Of a stretch of 64,000 bases of DNA, positions 8,450-19,409 are shown one piece after another. Source of the stretch: Balamuthia mandrillaris (lineage: Eukaryota > Discosea > Longamoebia > Balamuthiidae); the NCBI GenBank assembly GCA_031835245.1, contig JAVKOQ010000100.1, positions 1-64,000 on the forward strand, written 5' to 3'. Position numbers and translations under genes: made by a program. The notes below the pieces were generated by a model. It was given only the letters and a program-made list of their open reading frames with translations, searched no databases and had not been told where the DNA came from. Position 1 is the first letter of the stretch. Every line of letters begins with the position of its first letter.

Positions 8450-11310
8450 TTAGTTACTGTCAAAATGGAACAAAGTAAAGAGAGCATAACGTACTATTAT
8501 GGTGTGGTTATCAGCTAGGATCCCTTGGTTCAAGGTATTGATGGGTGTTGGCAAGCGGGTATTGGACAGGAAATAAAAAAAGAGCTCAAACTTCTGAGTA
8601 GGAAAAAAGTTCTGTGCTTGCTCAGTAGCCCTTTTCTCTATGTATATCTCACCTGGCGTCACACCTGCACTCTTTGCCTTCTGCCAAACAATTGTGCTCT
8701 TCAACTCGTTCAGACAAACAAAGGTCTTGCCGTTTTCCTGACCAGGAAAGGTGTAGATATTATCACTGGCAGGCCAGTTATGTCCAATCCACAAGCTGAC
8801 AGATTCCTTGTATAGGTCAACAGGATTGTGCCTCTCCACCACTGGAACGGCAGCACCCGCCTTCGGCAGTTGTTCTTCTTTTGAGTTGTAGGCTGTCATA
8901 TAACTGAGGATGATAGGTCTGTGCTTCAGTGTATCGCTCATGAGTGCACCTGAGAACCGCTCTCCAAACGTTGTCTCTTTGATTCCAAGATCTAGCAACA
9001 GGTTGTTTTCAAAGACCTCAAAGTCTCTTGTGAATTTTTCTAAATCCTAGGTAGAATTAGCATCAATTGGCAAAAAGTGATTAATAAAATGCAGGTGGGA
9101 GGGAAACAGAAATGTGATTGTGAGAGGAAGGGGAAAGGTCCTTACTGAAGATTTTACAACAGGCCTGTAGGTCACAAAGTTGGGATCAAACAGTATCAGC
9201 CTGTTGTTGAGTGCAGCAGCGAACGCCAGGGGCATTATCACCTGGTAAAGATGAAGTTGAGGTTGAGAAGGCTTCAGGAAGAGCAAGCCGTCTCTTTCAA
9301 GTATGTTGAGAGGGACACCATCCACTGCTTCTGTTTTCTTGACTTCTTTCCCACTCAAGCAGAGCCTGACGAGGGTTCTGACACCATTTGGTGACAAAAC
9401 ATGGTTGTCTATGCTGTACATATCTCCGATGGCTTTGACGGTAGCCTTGAAAATGTCTTCATAGCTGCAAGCGGAGTTGTTCGGCTGGGAGCGGATGGCT
9501 GCAACCAGAAACTGTAACCCCCTCGCCACACCGCCCACCGTCCCGATGAGACTGTTTGGGATATCATCACGATTTAGAGCAGAGTGTACGATCTCTTGGC
9601 TGGCTTCGAGACTCAGGGGGCCAATGGGCAGGCTGCGCAAAGCGTAGTGTGTGGCTGGAAAGACGCCAATATCCGCGAGTGACAGTGTGCCAGAGAACAC
9701 GGGAACAACATGGATATTCCACGCGGCCAACTTTAAGCACGTGCTCATGATACAATCAGCAATCCGGCGTATCAGTATTCGGTCTTTGTTCTTTGGGTTT
9801 GTACGGAGAAGCACGATGTCCTCTTCGGTGATCTTCGTCTGGAACTCGTCAATGTTGAGGATGATCGTCAGTCTATCTTTTGCGGCCACGCCGGCACCAA
9901 AGCGCTGGCGCAGTGCTGAGACGACTGCAAGGAAGGTAGTGCAGCGATCGAAATTAGTGCCATCGAGGCAACCCCGGATGGCACCTGCTGGGGCTCGCGG
10001 AAAAAAGCCTTTTGCAACCAACGAGAACAAGAAAGCTCTCTCAATGTTCTCAGGGTTGTTCCAATCAGAAAAGTAGTCACCGTTTGAGAAGTCTAGGTAA
10101 AATGTGTGGGCTTTGCTGGCGTCTTCAAGGCCTGCGAGCAGTGCCTCATACACTTCTTGGGCAGTGACGGAAGCCGTACGTGCCAGGAGTACCTTGCTAA
10201 GATGAGAGAGGTAGCGCGGCGCATTTTGGGTAAGCTGCGCTCGGACATGGTTGAGCATGGTGATAGAGAGCCGAGTTTTGCCCACTCCGCTGTGTAACAA
10301 TAGAAATGATTTGGTGAGATGGGCTGATTTTGAACCAACAACAGCACGATGACAAAATACATGTAACCCATCATACAGTGGGAGGGAGAGGAAAGGAGGA
10401 AGACAGTCACCTTCCACCAGTTATGGCGATTAGCAATTTGTGCTTCTTGTGGGCCGATTGGAAAAAAAAAACCCACAAAGTCATCACAGAATGCTTCGGT
10501 GAGTTGTTCCACCTCGTATTCTCGATCCATGAAGTCAAATTCCATCTCGGTGATATGTTCAGGCGGTCGGGGGGCCTGGTGCGTTTGCAATAGAGAAGGG
10601 GAATTGCGTGAGTTGAGGGCTCCAAAAAAAAAAAAAGGCTATACGTCAATGACGCACCCGCTCAAAGTCTAAGGAAGGATTCTGTTCGGCGAGCTTCCGG
10701 AAGGTCCTCTCCACAATGAACGACGATTCATCTTTCAACTCCTGTATCGCGTGGTAAATGACACTTCCATCCAAACTTCCAAATTCTTTTTGTAAATCAT
10801 CTTTGGTAAGTTGAGACACACGCTTGCCATTCAGCTGCGCAAATGCAGGAGCAAAGCGAGCCAAGCCTTCCAGTTGTAACCACGACTGGATCTCTTGCGC
10901 AGACCATTCTTCGAAAGGTTTTTTGGCTGGAATATTTTAAGGCGAGTGCAGAAGTCACAATAAGCATGCTTCGAGAATAGACCTGCGAAACACAAACAAA
11001 AATACTTGCCTGTGACCTTAGGGCCATTGTCATTTTGACCAAAGTTTGTAGAAACATAGAACTGGCGTTGTAGATGGAGAGGGGAAGGTTTCTGCTGTCG
11101 CTGGTTGTTGACGCAGGGCACTGATCGTAAAACTGATTGCTGGGTCAGTGAGACAAAGGGAAGACAAAACTCCATGGCTAATGAGTCTACCTTTGGCAGG
11201 GGAAGATGAGAGGACACCCAACGACCTGAAAAAGTCGCGCGCGGTGATGCCAAAGAACAACGAGGTGCGACAAAAGAAGCGAGGGACAAAAGACGTGGTG
11301 GGTGTTGCAT
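8450..11310 (-). CDS. SAM-domain P-loop NTPase, Crinkler-like
   Basis: Exons on the minus strand are 11310-11010, 10926-10658, 10575-10411, 10289-9146 and 9046-8450, about 815-825 residues. The first 45 residues are rich in R, S and L with almost no acids, like a mitochondrial presequence. A SAM domain follows at about 105-165 (EEWSAQEIQSWL, LTKDDLQKEFG). Next come an F-x-x-R-E type start (FMDREYEVEQL) and a Walker A (GGSGVGKTR, about 240) created only by splicing. Walker B is in IILNIDEFQ. The C-terminal 200 residues are not assigned; a nuclease fold is possible by analogy with CR NTPase effectors. The first intron has a GC donor. Exon 3 contains a frame change at a 10-T run (10462-10471), resolved by a 31-nt GT-AG intron or by one surplus base. 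Members of this NTPase class act as effectors or in inter-organism conflict. Confidence 0.7.
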
Positions 11311-11626
11311 TTGCCTCTGTGAGCTGAGTTGTTTCAGCTGCACAAACTGTTTTCTCTGCCTGTCGTCGTCGAAGGAGGAAAAACCAGCTGCTGACCCCCG
11401 CGCACGAGTAGTGCACCTCTTGACCTGTAAACTGTAGCGGTGGACATGTGTTTGTTAGTAACAGTGAGGAGTCACCAATATTTTTCCCACAGAGACAAAG
11501 CGTGACGTGTAATCTTGGTCATGTCTACCCCTCCTGCGGGCTTGCAGGCACTAACGTGGCCAAAAAGAGAAGGAAGAAAAGGGAAGAAAAAAGGCCGGCC
11601 GTTTCTTCAACGTTACGTTGTCTGTG
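11311..11626. other. Divergent intergenic region
   Basis: It separates the NTPase start (minus) from the next plus-strand ATG. Open frames continue upstream of 11310 on the minus strand but begin without ATG, so a further 5' exon is possible. No promoter element is evident. Confidence 0.4.
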
Positions 11627-13379
11627 ATGACGGCCCACAATGACCCTGCTTTTACCTTCCGCGCTTCAAAGCAAACGGAAGCTTTGCCCACCATTGACCT
11701 GACGGCTTCGGACGAGGAACAAGAAAAGACCTTTGTGCAACCTTCTTTTTCGCGGAGCGACCGCCCAGCAACTGCTCTCCTCTCAGCAGTTCCTTCATCT
11801 TCATCACCGCACAAACATTCCCCTCTTCCTCCAACGACCTCGCCTACAGCTCTTGCCTTGCTTCACTCATCGTTCTTCCCGGATGATGACACCAGCCAGA
11901 AGGAGGAAGATGACGAATCAACTATCCCCATCCAAAACCACCACCATTACCTCCACTCCTCCTCCCAGAGCCCAGAAAGCGGCACCTATGCAGCAACTAC
12001 CCTGCGTTGGGTCAGTCTGGAAGAGCTCCGAAGCCACCTGCTAGATCAAAACGAAACCCAGCTTCGGCAAGTTCTGATGGAGCTAGCTGCCCGCCACCCC
12101 AACTTGGCTGCCGAGATGTTGACGTTGTTGCGTGCAGAAAGTGGCGAGGGAGTGGACTTTGAGCTTTTGTTGAAAAAGCTGGAGCAAGCTATCGCTGAAG
12201 TGGAGAGTGGCCGTAAACGAACCCCGCACACTGCTGCCCCTTTGGAGACTGCTCTTAGCACTTGCCTTGCCTTGGCCCAAAACACAGAGAGTGATGCAGA
12301 AGCGTTAGAGGCAAGTTCTTTTAGACCATTTCTTTTCTCTTATTTACACTCTTGTTGCTGCTCCTGTTCTTCTCCTTGTGCTTCTCCTTGTGCCTCTCCT
12401 TGTGCTTCTGCTTCTGCTTCTGCTTCTGCTTCTGCTTCTGCTTCTGCTTCTGCTTCTGCTTGTGCTTGTGCTTGTGCTTGTGCTTGTGCTTGTGCTTGTG
12501 CTTGTGCTTGTGCTTGTGCTTGTGCTTCTGCTTGTGCTTCTGCTTCTGCTTCTGCTTCTGCTTCTGCTTCTGCTTCTGCTTGTGCTTCTGCTTATTGATA
12601 TTGTAACCCTTCTAAAACAGGTTATTGCAATAACAATCAATAAGTTGACCAAAGAATGGAAGCGGCTTAGCCTTCTAGTGCCGGACCCAAGCAACCACAC
12701 AAATCTCTCGGCTCTGATGACTCTCCTCCAGGAAACCTTTCCACAGCGGCTACGAGACTATTGGCAAAACGCCACGCGGGGTCGACAAAGTGCTAGGAAC
12801 AAAGCCTCGGAGAACTGCCACTTTCTCCACCACATTCACAAACTCATCACAGAGCATGAAGACCGATTCGGCTTGCTGCGTCAGCTGGACCTCACCGAGT
12901 TGTATGCTATTCTTTCCCGCTGCTCCCCCTCCAACTCCACCAAAGCACCTGCTCCTGAGAAGCGCCGCTCCCCAGAAGCAGACAGCATTGAGCGACACAA
13001 TGGAAATCCCCAAAGCCCAGCAAAGAAAAAAATTCGCCCAACCACTACCCACAACAATAAGCCCGACAATGCTGCTGCGAGAGTAGTTGGCGGCTGGTTC
13101 CGACATGCCACAAGTAACGCAAAGACGAAACGAGAAGGCGAATCAACTACAGTACCACAGGAAAAACAATTCGCAGCCACTGATATTATTCTGTTGCTCA
13201 CGCAAGGAGACGCAAAGGTTAACGGCTACACTGAGCAAGAAATACTTCGGAGGTTATCCAACGACTGCAGCCTCTTTCCAAGCGAAGAAAGCGCATGTCA
13301 ACTGAGGAAGTTGTTAGACATGATGCAGAAAAGTGGAGCTATTTATAGGAACAAAGATGAGCGGTTCATGCTGTTGTGA
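11627..13379 (+). CDS. Possible Cut8/STS1-like nuclear proteasome-tethering protein
   Basis: Two exons: 11627-12310 and 12621-13379, about 480 residues. The donor is GAG|GCAAGT and the acceptor AAAACAG, so the intron is GC-AG; it joins in phase 0. The first 110 residues are Ser/Pro-rich and disordered. Residues about 125-180 (LLDQNETQLRQVLMEL followed by ARHPNLAAEML) resemble the helical motif of Cut8/STS1 proteins, which tether proteasomes to the nucleus. The similarity is modest and I could not test it. The last 70 residues (TDIILLLTQG, YTEQEILRRL, KSGAIY) look like a winged helix, as at the C-terminus of RPA32. The intron carries a long CTTCTG/CTTGTG repeat that stays open in frame by chance. 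Confidence 0.5.
12365..12597 (+). repeat. Intronic hexanucleotide repeat (CTTCTG/CTTGTG)
   Basis: Blocks of CTTCTG, then CTTGTG, then CTTCTG again run for about 230 bp inside the GC-AG intron. Because 6 is a multiple of 3, all three plus frames stay open and give Ala/Ser-, Leu/Val- or Cys/Phe-rich artefacts. The sense strand is pyrimidine-rich. The variant blocks are homogeneous, as expected from replication slippage. Confidence 0.9.
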
Positions 13380-13525
13380 AGCTACAACTTAACATGCACC
13401 AACTTCTGCTTTTGGCAAGAATTGCGCCCTAAGACTCTCTTAGCATGGGGGATGGGAATAATGCCAAGAGTGAAGGTTTATAATATGCAAATGAAGTGCA
13501 ACAACGCTGCCACCAGCCGCAGAAT

Positions 13526-14819
13526 CTAGAACAACACATCAACCAAGAAGGAAGAACGGCTGGCAGCATCAGAGCCAGCACTCCCACTAATTTCCACCAC
13601 ACGAGTGGATTCCCAACCATCGCTGCTCGCGATAACGCCCAGGTAGCCTGATATATCCTCATCTTTGTATCTTTCATAGTCTATCTTTGAAAAGGTCACT
13701 ATTTTTTTTTGCATGAAAACAGCATATTAGTCTTTTTTTTGCCTCTTCCTTCTCTTTCTGCCATGATTAACTCACCTTTGTGGTAGCCTTCAAACACCTC
13801 TATGGTTAGTCCATAAGGGTCATCATCACTGGATGCGTCCTCTCCATTCTCAAGAGGTTCCAGAGCAGCACGAACTCCGCCTATAGGGCAATGGTTGGCA
13901 TCAGCAACTCAAGGGTAATAAAAAATATAATCTGACGTACATGCAGTGGAAAGGACCCAGCTTTCCAGCTTCTCTCCTTCCCCAAAGAAAAACTCATAGT
14001 CGGCTTTTAATAGTGGTTAGTTTCATTGATAACAGGTGATGAATGGAAAAAGGCAGAAGAAGAACAAGCAGAAGAAGAAGAAGAAGAAGAAGAAAAAGAA
14101 GAAGAACAAGAAGAAGAACAAGAACAAGAACAAGAACAAGGACAAGAACAAGAAGAACAAGGATGCTAAGGACAAGAAAGAAAAGGGCAGTGGATGAGCA
14201 GTACCAGTAATCCCAGTGATATGGTTTATCTTAAAGCTAAAAGTATAATACTTGTTGTCAGAGTTCTTCTTGTTTCTGAGGGTTACGAAGGTGTCGCTGA
14301 ACTTTTCTGGCCACTGTGGCAACAGCTCTGTGACTGAACGTATCGTAAGTCACCAGTTTGGATTGTAAATAATGGAACAAACAGAAACCAGGTACCTGGT
14401 GTTGTATGTGCAAAGATCTGGAACGAAAACTCCTCTTCCGCAACAGGTTCCACTTTACTGTAGACGTTGAAGGCACTGGCACGGTCAAAATAAAGGTAAG
14501 AAGTATATGTTTGTGTAGGCCGTTCCGTTGGGTTCCAACCCACCGTGTAATCAGGTTCCCCTGTTGTAGCATCGTTGAGCGACCTTTGGAGAATGAATGA
14601 GAAAGGTCCAAAGTTGGAGTTGAAATAAAATACTAACCACTGCACGTTGCCCTCACAAAGGATCAGAGTGTATGTCACATTCTCATTTGGGTCCACTGGA
14701 TAGAACATGCGGTCACTGCTGGAGAAAGTTTCCTGCTCTTCGAAGGGGATCTGAATGTCTCCACCGAGAGTGCATGCTACAAGCGACGCCAGAATAATCG
14801 ATAAAACTCGCATCAACAT
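13526..14819 (-). CDS. Secreted protein of unknown function
   Basis: Five exons on the minus strand: 14819-14396, 14327-14205, 14003-13941, 13880-13776 and 13698-13526, all GT-AG and in phase, giving 295 residues. Residues 1-20 form a signal peptide (MLMRVLSIILASLVACTLGG). The mature part is beta-rich with aromatic and acidic residues (NVTYTLILCEG, DPYGLTIEVFEG, SSDGWESTRVVEISG), no membrane anchor and few cysteines. I recognise no family. The intron at 14004-14204 carries a pyrimidine-rich CTT repeat on the sense strand. It lies head-to-head with the HPPD gene across about 630 bp. Confidence 0.8.
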
Positions 14820-15453
14820 CTTTCGTTTGTTGGTTGTTTAACTTTAGTGAGGTGCTGGTCTCGAGCGGCTGGAACCAACCCGAGGACACCGCCTTATGCC
14901 GACCAAACCAACGAAACGTCGACCAGATCATGTTATCCTCATATGGGGAACACCGTATTGTGTCGACATGAAAATTTATTGACGCGAAATCGCATGAAAA
15001 TTCTTTTGAGTTTCAAATTCTCCGAAGGGGGCCAGCGACCTGGCCAGCTCCTTTTCTTCCGCCTTTCTTCTTCTTCTTCTTTTATTTATTTATTTATTTA
15101 TTTTCCCTCTCGAACGCGCGCGCGGTAACACACGACCCACCTGTTCTTCTTCTCGACCTTGTACGTTTGCTCCTTGCTTACAGCCTGTTCTCCCCTTTCC
15201 TTCTCTCCCTTTGTGCTCTCTCTTGGCGTTTCGCGCAACCAACTAACCTACTGACTCCTCCTCCCTCCTCCTTGGCACTCCTCTTTTCTCATAAAATATA
15301 GTAACAGACCACCACCACCACCACCACCACCACCACCACCACCACCACCACCACCACCACCACCACCACCACCACCACCACCACCACCACCACCACCACC
15401 ACCACCACCACCACCACCACCACCACCACCACTTTTACCCAACAGGAACAATC
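14820..15453. promoter_or_regulatory. Bidirectional intergenic region with (CAC)n tract
   Basis: This 630-bp stretch separates divergent start codons. It holds a TATT run near 15082-15102 and a pure CAC repeat of about 40 units (15308-15432) ending 21 bp before the HPPD ATG. CCCAACAG just before the ATG looks like a splice acceptor, so the CAC tract may sit in a 5'-UTR intron. Promoter function is inferred from position only. Confidence 0.5.
15308..15432 (+). repeat. (CAC)n microsatellite upstream of HPPD
   Basis: About 41 uninterrupted CAC triplets. Translated on the minus strand it gives poly-Gly or poly-Val frames, which are artefacts. Its purity suggests recent expansion and length variability. 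Confidence 0.95.
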
Positions 15454-16768
15454 ATGGAAAACGAACCCGCTCACAAAAAGTTGGTTGGCCACAAGAACTT
15501 TGTGAGGCACAACCCAAAGACGGACCTGTGGAAGAACAAACGTTTCCACCACGTGGAGTTCTACTGCGGTGATGCCACCAGCGTGTCGAGACGCTTCGCC
15601 CTGGGTCTGGGCATGACCTTGGTGGCCAAGTCGGACCTCTCCACGGGGAACGCCACCTACGCCAGCTATGTCTACCGCTCCAACGACATCGTCTTCACCT
15701 TCACCGCGCCCTACTCCACCAAGATCGATCAGAGCCACTCGCAACCGCCCTTCCCCCACTTTGACCAGCAGTGCGCCTACGACTTCTTCCAGAAGCACGG
15801 CCTGGCGGTGAGGGCCATGGGCGTTAAGGTTGCCGACGCCGCTGAGGCTTACAAGAAGGCGGTGGAGCACGGCGGCAGGGGTGCTGGAGCCCCTCACCAT
15901 GACCGACGAGCACGGCACCGCCGTCGTCTCCGAGATAGAGCTCTTTGGGGACGTGGTGCTTCGCTTCGTCAGCGATGACGGCTACAAAGGCCCCTTCTTG
16001 CCCAAGTACGAGCCTGTCAACGGACGACCTCTCTGTTACGGCCTTCAGAGGTTGGACCATGCCGTCAGCAACGTGCCCAAGCTGCTGGAGGCTGTGGACT
16101 ACTTGGCCACCGCCACCGGCTTCCACAAGTTTGCCGAGTTCACCGCTGAGGACGTTGGCACCGTTGACTCTGGCCTCAACTCGATGGTCTTGGCCAGCAA
16201 CAACGAGATGGTGATCCTACCCGTCAACGAGCCCACCTTTGGCACCCCGAGAAAGTCCCAGATCCAAACCTACCTTGAGCACAACGAAGGCTCCGGCCTG
16301 CAGCACTTGGCCCTCAAGACGGACGATATCTTCTCCACCCTCAGGCAGATGAAGGCTCAGTCCGATTGGGGCTTTGAGTTCATGGAATCCCCTGGCAAGG
16401 GATACTATGAGCGCCTTCCCGCTCGCATCGGTGACATCCTCACCCCTGAGCAGTACAAGGAAGTGGAGGAGCTGGCCATCCTCGTCGACAAGGACGACCA
16501 GGGCACTCTCCTCCAGATTTTCACCAAGCCTCTTGGTGACCGCCCCACCATCTTCATCGAGATCATCCAGCGCTTGGGCTGCAACATCACCAAGAAGAAG
16601 AAGGTGGAGGAGGAAGGCAAGCTCGTCGAAAAGGAAGTCGTCATGCAAAAGGGTGGCTGCGGTGGTTTCGGAAAGGGCAACTTCGCGGAGCTCTTCAAAT
16701 CCATTGAGGACTACGAGAGAACCTTGGACAAGGCCTTGGGTCCTTCTTCATCCTCCTCTTCCTCTTAA
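15454..16768 (+). CDS. HPD: 4-hydroxyphenylpyruvate dioxygenase (frame break near 15880)
   Basis: HPPD converts 4-hydroxyphenylpyruvate to homogentisate in tyrosine degradation using non-haem Fe(II). The ATG at 15454 starts FHHVEFYCGDAT. Both vicinal-oxygen-chelate halves are present. The iron ligands are visible as His in LDHAVSN, His in LQHLALKT and Glu in IFIEIIQR, and the C-terminal GGFGKGNFAELF helix region is intact. The body is one exon, but frame changes at the GGGG run 15878-15881: reading one G fewer joins EHGGR to VLEPLTM and restores the family sequence. About 437 residues, with a poly-Ser tail and a Lys/Glu-rich insert before GGCGGFG. The break is either a base-call error or a disabling mutation; the rest is perfectly conserved, so I favour error. 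Confidence 0.93.
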
Positions 16769-16793
16769 AACCTCCTATCCTTCTTCCCTTCCC

Positions 16794-16829
<36 letters not shown>

Positions 16830-17211
16830 TGTTCATTCATCTCCCAACAACAACACCGCCACAATGATAGCTATTATGTAGCCCATCAACACTGTAAACG
16901 GAGGATATTTATGTAGCTAAGCTTGCATGCTTGCTCTCTTCTTTCTTATTTTGTTGTCTCTTTTCTTCGTATTTTGTTGCACGCCATTCCTTCTTTCCAC
17001 TTCGAAGGAAGCACTCCCTCTGCCAACCTGCTGCTTGCAATAATACTATTATTATAATTTAAAAAACAAAAAAAAACGAACTTTTTATTTTCTTCTTTAA
17101 AATAAGAAGAAACCCAAGAAGGAACAAAAAAGAAGGAAGGCCGTCGCCCACTCCCCTCCTCCCTTACCTTCTCTGCATCAACGAGTTGCCTCTTTTTACC
17201 GTCGTAAGAAT
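16769..17211. other. Intergenic, with (CT)n tract
   Basis: Between HPPD and the sorting nexin on the same strand. It has a (CT)n run at about 16798-16827 just after the HPPD stop and A/T-rich DNA near 17040-17110. No gene is seen. Confidence 0.6.
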
Positions 17212-19409
17212 ATGGCAGACAAGGGAAAGATAGACCTCTACTCGATGTTGCCCTCCGGTTGGGAGAGCGGAGGAAGGCCCGCAAATCCGTTGCCCGAAGT
17301 GCAAGCCGCTCCTGCCGCTACTAGTATGGCAGTGCCCCAACCTATGCATTTGTTCGCTCCGCAAGACCAGGACCCTGTTGAAGAGGAGGAGGAAGAAGAA
17401 GGGATTGAGAACGGCGACTTCAGGACGTCAGCCTCCATGATGAAAAACGAGTAGGCTCCACACCGACAAACTCTGCCTCCGCCAGACGCCCTACTGAACC
17501 CAAGTTGGTGAAGAACGAACCACAAGACGCAAAGGAAGAAGAAGAGGACGAAGAGGTGGAAGAAGCTTTGTTTCAAATCACTCTCGGAGAGTACGTGAAG
17601 CACAAAACATTCGTTGCCTACCAGATACACGTCAAGGTTCGCTCTTTTCCACACTCCTTTCTTCTCTCTCTTTCTTCTTCTTGTTCTTCTTGTTCTTCTT
17701 CTTCTTCTTCTTCTTCTTCTTCTTGTTCTTCTTCTTGTTCTTCTTCTTCTTCTTCTTCTTGTTTCTTCTTGTTCTTCTTCTTCTTGTTCTTCTTGTTCTT
17801 CTTCTTCTTCTTCTTCTTCTTCTTCTTCTTCTTCTTCTTCTTCTTCTTTTCTTCTTCTCGTCCTTCATTCTCTCGCTCATTGAAAGAAGAAGAAGAAGAA
17901 GAGCAAGAACAGCAACAAGAAGAGATTCGTTCATTTTCACTCACTCTCTAGTCTCTGCTTCTCTTCTTTTGTTTCACTTGAACACCTAACTCCACAAACA
18001 GACGCGATTATTGTCCTTCGCCAAAACCGAGTTCAAGACAGAGCGCAGGTACAAAGACTTTTTGTGGCTTCACGATCGTCTCTGTGCCAACTTCAAAGGC
18101 CGCATTGTGCCTCCTCTCCCAGAAAAGACTTTAATACAAGGTAACTCTTTTTATAAAGGTGGTGTTTGTTGCAGCAATATGTTGGTTGACGGTATGTATG
18201 TTGTCATGCCGTTCCAAAGGAAAGTTCGACGTCCAGTTTTTAGAAAAGAGACGGAGAGAGCTTACGCAGTTCCTTAGACAAGTATGCACACATCCCGAGT
18301 TTGCAAGGAGTACCGACTTGCAGATATTCCTAGAGTTCAGTGCTGAGGTTCGTCCACCACTCCCTTCTGTTTTCTACACCTCTAATGTGCTGTATTGTGT
18401 GAAAGTAGGAATTGGATCAACAAAAAGGGAAGCAAGGATCCGCCATGGCTCAAAATAGCAAGAAAGTATTGGCCCTTGTCGCCAAAAAAGTTAGTGCACG
18501 AGAGGTGGATGAATGGTTTACCCAAAAACTGAATGCTTTGCTTGCTTATGACGCTCTCCTCGAACTTCTTATCAAGCAAGCCACAGAGTACACTGTGCAA
18601 AAGAAAAGTTTCTACTCCTCTTCTCCATCTGCCTTCTCGCAAATGCGTCTCTCCCTCTCCTTTTGATCCTGGTTTTCTAACATGTGTGCTTCACAGATAT
18701 CGTTCAGCAACAATATCTATTATCAGAGGCACTCAGAGAAATGGGAAGGCAATCGGCCATAATTAACAGCAAAACGCTTTGTGATGATATGCTGAAGCTT
18801 TCTGAAGTGATGGAACAAGTACGGTTATTCACACAAACGAGTACAACAGAGGAAGAAGTGCGCTTTGAAGAAGTGTTGGTGGACCACCAGCGCATGATAG
18901 GAGCTGCTAAGGCGGCCTTCAACGATCGACTTTCTGCCTTGAGTGAATATCAGAATTTACAAAAGCAACTTGAGAGCAAAAAGGAAAGGGTGGAAAAAAT
19001 GAGAGGAAGCCATAAGGTCTCCTCTGTAGAGGCAGAATATTTTGAGGTTTTTACTATGTTTTTTATTTCTCTCTTGCGTTTCGCTGTGCGTTTTTTTTTC
19101 CCGGTTTGTCTGACTTGTTCCTTGCAGCTGAAAGGAAAAGTTGAAATAGCTGAAAGTGAATTCAACTCCCTCTCCGCCATTGTTCGTACCGAAATGATTC
19201 GTTTTGAAAAGAGCCGAGTTCCGCAGATACGTAAAGCCCTTCGTGATTTTGCCACTGCTAACTTGCATTGCACTGTCCAAGTACGCTCTCTGCTCTCTCT
19301 GCTCTCTCTACTCTCTCTGCTCTCCTCGCTGCAAGATCCATCACTAATATTGTAAATAATAAAGACGTTGGACCAGTGGAAGCAAATGATAGACCAAGTA
19401 TATTCCTAG
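17212..19409 (+). CDS. Sorting nexin, PX-BAR type (SNX1/2, Vps5-like)
   Basis: Exons: 17212-17450, 17486-17636, 18002-18140, 18220-18347, 18409-18607, 18697-19046, 19128-19280 and 19365-19409. They total exactly 468 codons including stop. An acidic, disordered N-terminus of about 105 residues (EEEEEEEGIENGD) precedes a PX domain at about 110-220. Its phosphoinositide-binding signature is RRYKDFLWLHDRL, then PPLPEK and FLEKRRRELTQFL. The rest is helical (LDQQKGKQ..., ELLIKQATEY, EKVEIAESEFN) and fits a BAR dimer. Proteins of this design coat endosomal tubules with retromer. Intron 1 would be only 35 nt (17451-17485). Intron 2 carries a long TTC repeat. Confidence 0.88.
17660..17860 (+). repeat. 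Intronic TTC/TTG-C microsatellite
   Basis: About 200 bp of TTC triplets with scattered TTG inside intron 2 of the sorting nexin gene. It creates poly-Ser, poly-Leu and poly-Phe open frames in plus phases and Lys/Glu frames on the minus strand; none is a gene. Confidence 0.9.

Noticed and set aside
12344-12606. Ser/Ala, Leu/Val, Cys/Phe or Arg/Ser-rich ORFs
   Set aside because: They translate the intronic hexanucleotide repeat, not a gene; flanking splice sites are consistent.
15248-15451. Poly-Gly and poly-Val ORFs on the minus strand
   Set aside because: Translation of the CAC microsatellite.
17614-17989. Ser-, Leu-, Phe- and Lys/Glu-rich ORFs
   Set aside because: TTC repeat inside a sorting nexin intron.
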